This document shows positions 1 through 6,061 of a DNA stretch of 7,625 bases, piece by piece; positions within the stretch are counted from its first letter, which is position 1, and every line of letters begins with the position of its first letter. The stretch comes from Solirubrobacterales bacterium 70-9 (GTDB lineage Bacteria > Actinomycetota > Thermoleophilia > Solirubrobacterales > 70-9), in assembly GCA_001898095.1 (NCBI GenBank), contig MKSH01000247.1, forward strand, positions 922-8,546. The letters run 5' to 3'. Below the pieces are notes generated by a model. It was not told where the DNA came from, did no database searches, and worked only from the letters and a program-made list of their open reading frames with translations. The position numbers were made by a program, and so were the translations under genes.

Positions 1-1255
1 GTTCTCGCTCGATCTCCACCGCGGCCCGGAAACGCAGTCGCTGATCGCCGACCAATGGGCCGGGGTGAAGGACATCACGGCGAAGGGCGACACGATCACG
101 ATCAAGCTGACCGAAGCCAACCCGGAGTTCCTGTACTCGGTGGCGGACACCGGCATCGTCAGCAAGAAGTACTACGAAGCGCACGAAACCAACATCGGTA
201 GCCCTGGCGTGCTCAACATGGGGACGGGCCCGTACGAGTTCAAGTCCTTCATCCCGTCGACGGAAACCGTCCTCGACCGCAATGAAAGCTACTGGGGAGA
301 AGAAGCCCCGATCGCCGAGCTCGACGTTCGCACGATCAGCGACGACTCCACGCGGCTGCTCGCACTGAGCTCCGGCGAAGAGGACGGCATCGTCGGGATC
401 CCGCTCTCGCAGCTCGACTCGTTCGAACAGATCTCGGGGCTGAACGTCAGCGGGGTCCCCGACGACTCCGTCTACAAGTTCAACTTCGACCTTTCGAAGG
501 CGCCGTGGAGCGACATCCACGTGCGGCGCGCGTTCTCCGAGATCGTCGACCGCAGCGTCATCGCCGAAGGGATCTTCAAAGGCGCGGCGACGCCGGCGAC
601 GACGATCGTGCCGCCGAGCGTGATGGAAGCCCTCCTGCCGAAGGAACAGGTAGAAGCCGGCTACACGCAGATCGAACAGATGACCCCCGGCTACGACCTC
701 GCGGCGGCGGAAAAAGAAATGGCGGCCTCCACCGTGCCGGGCGGCTTCAAGACGACGCTGCTCGTCACCGGGAGTGACCCGAACCTGTCGCTGATCGGGC
801 AGACGGTCGCCCAGGAAGCCAAGAAGATCGGCATCGAAGTGCAGATCAAGCAGGTGGACGACAACACCTACTACAACGCCGTCTACTTCAAGCACACGAC
901 CGAAGGGCTCTCACTGGAGAACTTCGGCGCGACGAACCCGGACCCGTGGAACGTGATCGCGGGCGCGCTCTCCAGCGCAAACGCGCTCCCGAGCGGCTCG
1001 GGCGTCAACATCGCGCAGTACAAGAACGCGCAGTTCGATGCGCTGCTCGCCGAAAGCCAGCAGCTCGAGACGACGGACCCCGAACGCGGCGAACTCGCCA
1101 TCGAAGCGCTCAAGCTGGCGGCGAAATCGGTGCCTTACGCGGCTGTCGTCTACCCCGACCTCTCGCTCGGCCTCAACTCCGGGCTCCAGTGGGGAAGCTT
1201 CAACCCCTTCTGGTGGATGAGCGCGTGGCCGTATGAAGTGACGAACGCGGGCTGA
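1..1255 (+). CDS. Peptide ABC transporter substrate-binding protein (family 5), 5'-truncated
   Basis: This is the extracytoplasmic solute-binding protein that would capture a peptide and deliver it to the permease pair encoded downstream. The reading frame is open from base 2, so the gene enters from the left. 417 residues are visible, against about 500-550 for the family, so the signal peptide and first lobe are missing. Family 5 (SBP_bac_5) hallmarks are a GTGPY motif at visible residues 74-78, followed by a tract ending in ESYWG, then a 'VRRAFSEIVDR' helix and a GAATPA loop. The C-terminus is aromatic (NPFWWMSAWPYEV). A GTG at 65 is an internal valine codon, not the start. A 40-base gap separates it from the permease gene. 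Its glutamate codons are mostly GAA (25 GAA to 7 GAG), unlike the downstream ATPase gene. The family call is secure. The ligand (di- or oligopeptide, or another small solute such as nickel or opines) cannot be read from sequence. Confidence 0.93.
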   Translation, partial: FSLDLHRGPETQSLIADQWAGVKDITAKGDTITIKLTEANPEFLYSVADTGIVSKKYYEAHETNIGSPGVLNMGTGPYEFKSFIPSTETVLDRNESYWGEEAPIAELDVRTISDDSTRLLALSSGEEDGIVGIPLSQLDSFEQISGLNVSGVPDDSVYKFNFDLSKAPWSDIHVRRAFSEIVDRSVIAEGIFKGAATPATTIVPPSVMEALLPKEQVEAGYTQIEQMTPGYDLAAAEKEMAASTVPGGFKTTLLVTGSDPNLSLIGQTVAQEAKKIGIEVQIKQVDDNTYYNAVYFKHTTEGLSLENFGATNPDPWNVIAGALSSANALPSGSGVNIAQYKNAQFDALLAESQQLETTDPERGELAIEALKLAAKSVPYAAVVYPDLSLGLNSGLQWGSFNPFWWMSAWPYEVTNAG

Positions 1256-1295
1256 CCCGAAAACCAGACGATCCCCTCCGAGCGCAGGCCGGCCA

Positions 1296-2249
1296 ATGTC
1301 AAGACGCACGTTCATCGCCTTCGTCGGGCGACGGCTGCTTGCCTCGGTGGGGATCGTCCTCGTCGTCTCCGTCCTGATCTTCTCGCTGATCCACCTCGCG
1401 CCCGGCGGGGCCGAGCAGACGATCGGCGGGCGCTTCGCGACCCCTGAACAGCTCGCCTCGATCCGGGCGTCCTACGGACTGGACGACCCGCTGCCCGAAC
1501 AGTACGTCCGCTATCTGGGACAGGTTGTGCAGCTGCACCTGGGCAACTCATTGACGCGGCGCGAGCCGGTCGGCGAAGCGATCTTGAACGGGCTGAAGGT
1601 GACCGCTCCGATCGTGTTGATCAGCTTCTTACTGACTTCCCTGCTGGGGACCGTGCTCGGGACCGTCGCGGCTTACCGCCGCGGCGCCATCCTCGACCGT
1701 GTGATCGGGGGCTTCTCGATCGCCGGCGCGAGCGTGCCGACCTTCGCCACGGCGACGATCCTCCTGTACGTCCTCGGCGTGCAGCTCGGCTGGCTGCCGA
1801 CGGCCGGGACGGGCGAAGGCTTCGTCGACCGGGCGGGCCACCTGGTCATCCCGATCCTGACGCTCGCGATCTTCGGCACGGCCTCGCTGATGAAGCTGAC
1901 CCGCGCGCGGGTGCTGCAGGTGCTCGAAGAAGACCACGTCACCTTCGCCCGGGCGCGCGGCCTGTCCGAGCGCCACGTGCTGATCCGCTCGGTGCTGCGC
2001 AACGCCGGCGTCCAGGTGATCACGGTCGTCGGCGTGCTGCTGCTCTCGCTCGTCGCCGGATCGATCCTCGTCGAAGTGACGCTCGGGCTCGACGGGGTGG
2101 GCTCGCTGCTCGTCGACGCGCTTTCCGCCCGCGACATTCCCACCGTCCAGGGTGTGACCCTGTTGATCACCGTCTTCATCGTCGCGGTGAACCTGGTCGT
2201 CGACCTCCTGTACTTCGCGATCGACCCGCGACTGCGGGCGCGCTCATGA
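1296..2249 (+). CDS. dppB: DppB-type peptide ABC transporter permease
   Basis: This is an inner-membrane permease of 317 residues, the usual DppB/OppB length, forming half of the translocation channel. The N-terminus gives a first membrane helix at about residues 14-32, ending in the HLAPGG motif typical of this subfamily. A periplasmic loop follows, containing the 'YGLDDPLPEQYVRYL' tract. Further hydrophobic segments lie near 104-127, 135-157, 180-198, 236-258 and 282-306. The EAA coupling loop that contacts the ATPase is at about 211-224 (EEDHVTFARARGLS). The ATG at 1296 lies 40 bases after the binding-protein stop and has only a weak AGG upstream, but the family N-terminus begins right here. 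The stop overlaps the next start as ATGA, implying translational coupling. Glutamate codons still favour GAA (7 of 10). The symbol is by family resemblance; OppB, GsiC or a nickel permease paralogue is possible. Confidence 0.92.
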   Translation: MSRRTFIAFVGRRLLASVGIVLVVSVLIFSLIHLAPGGAEQTIGGRFATPEQLASIRASYGLDDPLPEQYVRYLGQVVQLHLGNSLTRREPVGEAILNGLKVTAPIVLISFLLTSLLGTVLGTVAAYRRGAILDRVIGGFSIAGASVPTFATATILLYVLGVQLGWLPTAGTGEGFVDRAGHLVIPILTLAIFGTASLMKLTRARVLQVLEEDHVTFARARGLSERHVLIRSVLRNAGVQVITVVGVLLLSLVAGSILVEVTLGLDGVGSLLVDALSARDIPTVQGVTLLITVFIVAVNLVVDLLYFAIDPRLRARS

Positions 2250-3121
2250 GCGCCACTGCCGACCCGACGACCGACGCCGTGGCCGCGCGCACGCGCACGC
2301 GGACGCTGCCGCGGGTCCCGCCGAGCGTCGCGGTCGCCGCCCTGCTGCTCCTGGTCGTGGTCGTCTGCGCGGTGGTGCCGGGGCTGCTCGCCCCCGACAG
2401 CCCGAGCCAGATCAATCCGCTGGAAGGGCTGCAGCCGCCCTCGGCGGCGCACCTCCTGGGGACGGACGCACTCGGGCGCGATGTTCTCTCGCGCGTCATC
2501 TACGGCGCGCGCAGCGTCTTGACCGGGCCGCTGATCGTGGCGATCGCGGTGCTTGCGATCAGCACCGCCCTCGCCCTCTTGAGCGGTTATCGCGGCGGCT
2601 GGGTCGACGGGGTGCTGGGTCGCACGATGGACACGCTCTACGCGCTGCCGCCGCTGATCGTCGCGATCGTGCTGGTCGGCGTCTTCGGCGGCGGCTACAC
2701 GCTGGCGATCTGCGTGCTGATCGTCTTCAACATCCCCAACAGCTTCCGTGCCTTGCGGGCCGCCGTGGTCGAGCGGCGCGGGCTGCCGTACGTGGATGCC
2801 GCAAGGTCGCTGGGCGTGCCGCCGCGGCGGGTGATGCTCCAGCACCTGTTGCCGAACATCGTGCCGCTGATCGTCGCCGGCTTCTTCCTCCGCCTCACCT
2901 ACGGCGTCGTCGAGCTCTCCTCGCTGTCGTTCCTCGGCCTCGGCGTGCCGCCGGGGTCCGCCGACTGGGGGCGGATGCTGGCGGAGAATCGCGCCGGCAT
3001 CTTCGAGAACGCGTGGGCGGCGATCGCCCCGGGCGTCGCCCTCGTCGTGGTCACCGTCAGCGCCAATTTCGTCGGTGACTGGCTCTACGAGCGCGTCGAG
3101 CAGAAGCGGAGGTCGCGATGA
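2246..3121 (+). CDS. dppC: DppC-type peptide ABC transporter permease
   Basis: This is the second inner-membrane permease subunit, 291 residues, typical for DppC/OppC. A positively charged, Thr/Arg-rich cytoplasmic N-terminus (1-27) leads into a strongly hydrophobic helix at about 28-48. The OppC hallmark HLLGTDALGRDVLSR is at 69-83. More hydrophobic segments lie near 92-114, 132-150, 152-168, 207-225 and 258-278. The EAA loop that docks on the ATPase is at about 176-192 (E176, then YVDAAR at 182-187), and the conserved LSFLGLGVPP tract starts at residue 227 and runs into ADWG. The ATG overlaps the dppB stop (ATGA, 2246-2249) and I see no good Shine-Dalgarno, so translation probably depends on ribosomes finishing dppB. 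The stop in turn overlaps the ATPase start. From this gene onward GAG replaces GAA as the main glutamate codon (6 of 7). Confidence 0.93.
   Translation: MSATADPTTDAVAARTRTRTLPRVPPSVAVAALLLLVVVVCAVVPGLLAPDSPSQINPLEGLQPPSAAHLLGTDALGRDVLSRVIYGARSVLTGPLIVAIAVLAISTALALLSGYRGGWVDGVLGRTMDTLYALPPLIVAIVLVGVFGGGYTLAICVLIVFNIPNSFRALRAAVVERRGLPYVDAARSLGVPPRRVMLQHLLPNIVPLIVAGFFLRLTYGVVELSSLSFLGLGVPPGSADWGRMLAENRAGIFENAWAAIAPGVALVVVTVSANFVGDWLYERVEQKRRSR
3108..3113 (+). promoter_or_regulatory. Shine-Dalgarno GGAGGT of the fused ATPase gene
   Basis: GGAGGT sits 4 bases before the ATG at 3118, inside the end of dppC. It is the strongest ribosome binding site in the operon. It supports 3118 as the start even though that ATG overlaps the dppC stop, and suggests the ATPase can be initiated independently as well as by coupling. 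Confidence 0.7.
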
Positions 3122-4956
3122 GCGCGGACGGGCTGACCGTGCGCGACCTCTGCGTGAGCGCGCGGCGCGGTCAGGAGTCGATCGCGATCGCGTCCGACAT
3201 GTCGTTCTCCGTTGCGCCCGGCGAGGCGATCGCGATCGTCGGCGAGTCCGGCAGCGGCAAGTCGCTCACCGCGCGCGCCGTCATGGGCCTGCTGCCGGAG
3301 GGCGTTACCGCGAGCGGCGAGGCCGATTTCGTCGGCCGCGACCTCCTGACCCTGTCGGCTGCAGACCTCCGGCGGTTGCGTGGCCGCGAAATGGCGCTCG
3401 TGATGCAGGACCCCTTCACGATGCTGAACCCGCTCGAGCGTTGCGGCGTCCAGATCGTCGAGGCACTCGCGAGCGGCCGCGGGGACCGGCTGAGCCGTAA
3501 GGAGCGACGGCGGATCGCAGGCGAGCGCCTGCGCGAGGTGGGGATCGACGACCCCGCGGTCGCCGACCGCTACCCGTTCGAGTTGTCCGGTGGGATGCGT
3601 CAGCGCGTCGGCATCGCGGCAGCGATCGCCGAGCAGCCCCGCTTGCTGATCGCCGACGAGCCGACGACGGCGCTCGACGTGACGATCCAGCGCGAGATCC
3701 TCGAGCTGCTGGGGTCGCTGAGGAGCGCGCACTCGATGGGACTGATCCTGATCACCCACGACCTGCGGGTCGCCTTCTCCGTCTGCGACCGTGCCTACGT
3801 GATGTACGCCGGCTCCCTCGTCGAGGTGGCACCGACGCCGCTGCTCGCCCGTGCGCCGCGCCATCCCTACTCGCTCGGGCTGCTGCTCGCCGACCCGCCG
3901 AGCGACCGCCGGGTCGAGGAGCTGGTCGGGATCGCCGGCTCGGTTCCCTCCCCTGGGAGCCGTCCGCCCGGATGCCCGTTTGCGCCGCGCTGCGATTACC
4001 GCATCGGTGCCTGCACCGCCTCGCTGCCGCCGCTGGCCGAGGTCGGCGCCGACCAGTTCGCGCGCTGCATCCGCGCGGACGAGCTGCGGGTGGAGTTGGG
4101 CACGCGCCTCGCCGCCGCGCAGGGGGGCGAGCAAGGCGGCGAGGCCACCCTGGCCACGCCGCTCGAGGGGGAGCCGCTCGTCGTCGCCGAGCACGTGCGC
4201 AAGGTCTTCGGCGGGCGCGGCGGCAGCGATGTCGTCGCGCTCGACGACGTCAGCGTCCAGGTCGCCGCCGGGGAGAGCGTCGGGCTGGTCGGGGAGTCGG
4301 GCTCGGGCAAGACGACCCTCGGCCGCGTCCTCGTGCAGCTCGAGCAGGCGACCGCGGGCAGCGTGCGCGTCGGCGGCGTCGAGCTTGTCGGCACGGCCGT
4401 CCGACGCCGTGATGCGGCCGCCGTCCGCGACGTCGTGCAGATGGTCTTCCAGGACCCCTACTCGACGCTCAACCCTGCCCGCACCGTCGGCGCCACGTTG
4501 AAGGAGGCTGCGGCGCTCGCGCCGGGCGGGATGACGCAGAGCTCCGGGGAGCTGCTGGAGCACGTCGGCCTGCCGGCGAGCTACGCCGCCCGGCGGCCGG
4601 CGCAGTTGTCGGGCGGCGAGCGTCAGCGCGTGGCGATCGCGCGCACGCTGGCGCGCCGGCCGCGCCTGATCGTCTGTGACGAGGTCGTCTCCGCGCTCGA
4701 CGTTTCGGTGCAGGCGCAGATCCTCAACCTGCTCCGGCGGCTGCGCGACGAGCTCGGGCTCGCGTACCTGTTCATCACCCACGACCTCGCCGTCGTGCGT
4801 CAGATCACCGACCGCATCTACGTGCTCCAGCGCGGGGAGCTGGTCGAGGAGGGGCCGACGGCAACGGTCCTCGACGCGCCGAGTCACCCCTACACCCGGC
4901 GGCTCGTCGCATCGGTGCCGGAACACCCGCAGTCCGGTGCGATCGGGAGCCGCTGA
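3118..4956 (+). CDS. Fused DppD-DppF peptide ABC transporter ATPase (two nucleotide-binding domains in one chain)
   Basis: This 612-residue cytoplasmic ATPase powers peptide import and carries both nucleotide-binding domains, usually encoded by separate dppD and dppF genes of about 330 residues each. First domain: Walker A GESGSGKS 42-49, Q-loop Gln97, signature LSGGMRQR 156-163, Walker B ending D180-E181, switch His214. Then comes the oligopeptide C-terminal region with four cysteines (C286, C292, C299, C317) in a CPFAPRC context, the pattern that binds a [4Fe-4S] cluster in DppD relatives, followed by a Gly/Glu/Ala-rich linker to about residue 352. Second domain: Walker A GESGSGKT 392-399, Gln445, LSGGERQR 497-504, D521-E522, His555. 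It ends at HPYTRRLVASVPEHP without a second cysteine motif. All catalytic residues of both sites are present. Such fusions are known in actinobacterial Dpp/Opp systems. Glutamate is almost always GAG (about 39 to 2). Confidence 0.95.
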   Translation: MSADGLTVRDLCVSARRGQESIAIASDMSFSVAPGEAIAIVGESGSGKSLTARAVMGLLPEGVTASGEADFVGRDLLTLSAADLRRLRGREMALVMQDPFTMLNPLERCGVQIVEALASGRGDRLSRKERRRIAGERLREVGIDDPAVADRYPFELSGGMRQRVGIAAAIAEQPRLLIADEPTTALDVTIQREILELLGSLRSAHSMGLILITHDLRVAFSVCDRAYVMYAGSLVEVAPTPLLARAPRHPYSLGLLLADPPSDRRVEELVGIAGSVPSPGSRPPGCPFAPRCDYRIGACTASLPPLAEVGADQFARCIRADELRVELGTRLAAAQGGEQGGEATLATPLEGEPLVVAEHVRKVFGGRGGSDVVALDDVSVQVAAGESVGLVGESGSGKTTLGRVLVQLEQATAGSVRVGGVELVGTAVRRRDAAAVRDVVQMVFQDPYSTLNPARTVGATLKEAAALAPGGMTQSSGELLEHVGLPASYAARRPAQLSGGERQRVAIARTLARRPRLIVCDEVVSALDVSVQAQILNLLRRLRDELGLAYLFITHDLAVVRQITDRIYVLQRGELVEEGPTATVLDAPSHPYTRRLVASVPEHPQSGAIGSR

Positions 4957-4991
4957 TGCGGGCGTGGCATCCGGGCTGGGCCGATCCGTAC

Positions 4992-4997
4992 GGGTGA
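4992..4997 (+). promoter_or_regulatory. Probable ribosome binding site GGGTGA of the S33 hydrolase
   Basis: GGGTGA contains GGTGA, which pairs with the 5' part of the anti-Shine-Dalgarno sequence, and ends 5 bases before the ATG at 5003. This favours 5003 over the in-frame GTG codons at 4964 and 4994, the latter of which overlaps the site itself. Confidence 0.45.
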
Positions 4998-5002
4998 CCT
5001 GC

Positions 5003-5875
5003 ATGGCCCTGAGCAAATTCCACGTCGAGGTGCCAGGCGGCCGCGTCGCCGTCACCTCCCACGGCGAGGGTCCCGATGCTCTCGTCGTGGTGCACGGCGG
5101 GCCCGGCTGTCCCAGTCGGTACCTGTCACCTCTGCGTGAGCTCGCCACGCCCGGCCGGCGGGTGGTGTTCTGGGATCAACTCGGGTGCGGTGATTCCGAA
5201 GGTCCCGACGATGCCTCGCTCTGGACCATGGACCGGTTCGTGCTCGAGATGGCCGCGGTGGTCGAAGCGACGGGCCTCACCAAGGTCGATGTCTTCGGTC
5301 ATTCCTGGGGCGGGATGCTGGCGCAGCAGTTCGCGCTCGACCACCCTGCGAAGGTGCGGCGCCTGGTGGTGGCGTCGAGCGCCGCGGCGAGCGACACGAT
5401 CAGGAAGGACTCGTGGGCCCTGGCCGACGCGCTGCCCGCGCCCCACGCCGCCGCGATCCGCGCGGGCGAGGAGAGTGGAGACCGGCGATCGCCCCACTAC
5501 CGGTGTGCCGTGCGCGCGTTCCACGCGAGGCACATGTGCCTCGTCGAATACCCGGAAGACGTGGCCGTCTCGTTTCGGGAAACCGCGATGAACGTGCTCG
5601 ACGCCCTGCTCGGGCCGAGTGACTTCTCGATCGACAATCGGCTGCGCGACTGGGACATCCGCTCGCGGCTCGGGTCGATCGAGGCGCCGGTCCTGGTGAC
5701 CTGCGGACGCCACGACCAGGCGAGGCCGGAGAGTGCGCGAGCGTTGGCCGCCCGGCTGCCCCGGGGGCGGCTCCAGGTGTTCGAGAAGAGCGCGCACCTG
5801 GCGTTCTGGGAGGAGCGGGACACCTACCTCGCCGCCCTCGCGAGCTTCCTCGAAGCACCGCTCGCGGACAGCTAG
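5003..5875 (+). CDS. pip: Proline iminopeptidase-like alpha/beta hydrolase (peptidase family S33)
   Basis: This 290-residue protein has no signal peptide, so it is a cytoplasmic serine peptidase expected to release N-terminal residues, classically proline, from short peptides. It carries the S33 signposts in order: oxyanion motif HGGPG at 31-35, WDQLGCGDS at 57-65, nucleophile elbow GHSWGG at 99-104 with Ser101, acid Asp238 in GRHDQARPE, and His265 in SAHLAFWEE. The triad is complete. Length, the WDQLGCG motif and the cap segment (HYRCAVRAFHARHMC, about 165-179) resemble the tricorn-interacting factor F1/Pip type. The frame is open upstream to 4676 inside the ATPase gene, but that extension is low-complexity shadow sequence. 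The protein fold begins just after the ATG at 5003, 46 bases past the ATPase stop. Same strand and short spacing suggest it ends the transporter operon, trimming imported peptides. Specificity for proline is an inference; other aminopeptidase or esterase activity is possible. Confidence 0.9.
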   Translation: MALSKFHVEVPGGRVAVTSHGEGPDALVVVHGGPGCPSRYLSPLRELATPGRRVVFWDQLGCGDSEGPDDASLWTMDRFVLEMAAVVEATGLTKVDVFGHSWGGMLAQQFALDHPAKVRRLVVASSAAASDTIRKDSWALADALPAPHAAAIRAGEESGDRRSPHYRCAVRAFHARHMCLVEYPEDVAVSFRETAMNVLDALLGPSDFSIDNRLRDWDIRSRLGSIEAPVLVTCGRHDQARPESARALAARLPRGRLQVFEKSAHLAFWEERDTYLAALASFLEAPLADS

Positions 5876-5898
5876 CGGCGCCAGAAATCGGCCGGCGG

Positions 5899-5944
5899 GC
5901 GAGGCGTCACGGCCTCCCGATGTCCGGGCGGGCCGGCGCCTCGC
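5899..5944 (+). terminator. Long GC-rich hairpin after the transporter-peptidase operon, probable terminator without T-tract
   Basis: Starting 24 bases past the hydrolase stop, GCGAGGCG (5899-5906) pairs perfectly with CGCCTCGC (5937-5944). Inside this, CGGCC (5910-5914) pairs with GGCCG (5931-5935), and CCCG (5916-5919) with CGGG (5925-5928) around a 5-base ATGTC loop. That is 17 base pairs in one stacked hairpin with small internal loops. No run of T follows, so it is not a classical intrinsic terminator. T-less hairpins of this kind have been proposed as terminators in actinobacteria. Its position at the end of one operon and before an apparent promoter fits termination or protection of the mRNA 3' end. 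Confidence 0.55.
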
Positions 5945-6034
5945 GGCCGAATCGACCCGCGCGGCCACCTGTCGCCGGGGGGCCTGGCCTGGACCGGCCG
6001 GGACCGGGGACCGGCGAGGTGCTTCCGAGAGCGC
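5945..6034. other. Intergenic spacer with three GGACCGG direct repeats
   Basis: The space between the hairpin and the promoter of the GGT-family gene has no convincing gene. It contains GGACCGG at 5991-5997, 6001-6007 and 6008-6014, spaced 10 and 7 bases apart, about 50-70 bases upstream of the next start codon. This could be an activator site or just GC-rich low complexity. Confidence 0.3.
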
Positions 6035-6058
6035 GATGCAGTTCTGTTAGATTGCATC
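6035..6058. promoter_or_regulatory. Inverted repeat GATGCA-N12-TGCATC over the promoter, possible operator
   Basis: GATGCA (6035-6040) and TGCATC (6053-6058) form a perfect 6-base inverted repeat with a 12-base spacer, about 18 bases centre to centre. The spacer is AT-richer than its surroundings and contains the putative -10 box. A dimeric repressor bound here would block the promoter. No regulator gene is in the window, so the binding family cannot be named. Confidence 0.35.
6048..6053 (+). promoter_or_regulatory. Putative -10 box TAGATT for leaderless transcription of the GGT-family gene
   Basis: TAGATT matches the TANNNT -10 core and ends 8 bases before the ATG at 6062. A transcript starting 7-9 bases downstream would begin at or next to the start codon, giving a leaderless mRNA. 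There is no Shine-Dalgarno in the 15 bases before the ATG, which agrees with this. No good -35 element is visible; TTCCGA at 6023-6028 matches TTGACA at only three positions. Confidence 0.4.
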
Positions 6059-6061
6059 CTA

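Noticed and set aside
65..67. GTG at 65 as the start of the binding-protein gene
   Set aside because: The frame is open to base 2 and the sequence before it reads as ordinary binding-protein (LDLHRGPETQSLIADQW). The gene simply continues off the left edge.
1288..1295. 8-base palindrome GGCCGGCC just before dppB
   Set aside because: It is short, made only of G and C in a GC-rich window, and has no flanking symmetry, so chance is the simplest explanation.
1673..2845. 390-codon minus-strand frame across dppB and dppC
   Set aside because: Its translation is Arg/Asp/Gln-rich then Ser/Thr-rich with no family motif, and it spans the junction of two well-supported permease genes.
4676..5002. Extension of the hydrolase frame upstream to an ATG inside the ATPase gene
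   Set aside because: The added 109 residues are Ser/Arg/Thr-rich shadow of the ATPase Walker B to C-terminal region. The S33 fold begins after 5003, where a ribosome site is present.
3085..5148. Long open frame of 687 codons on the minus strand across the ATPase gene
   Set aside because: It is antisense to a clearly conserved protein. Its translation is Arg/Asp/Gly/Pro-rich with no domain motif, as expected when a GC-biased third position removes stops on the opposite strand.
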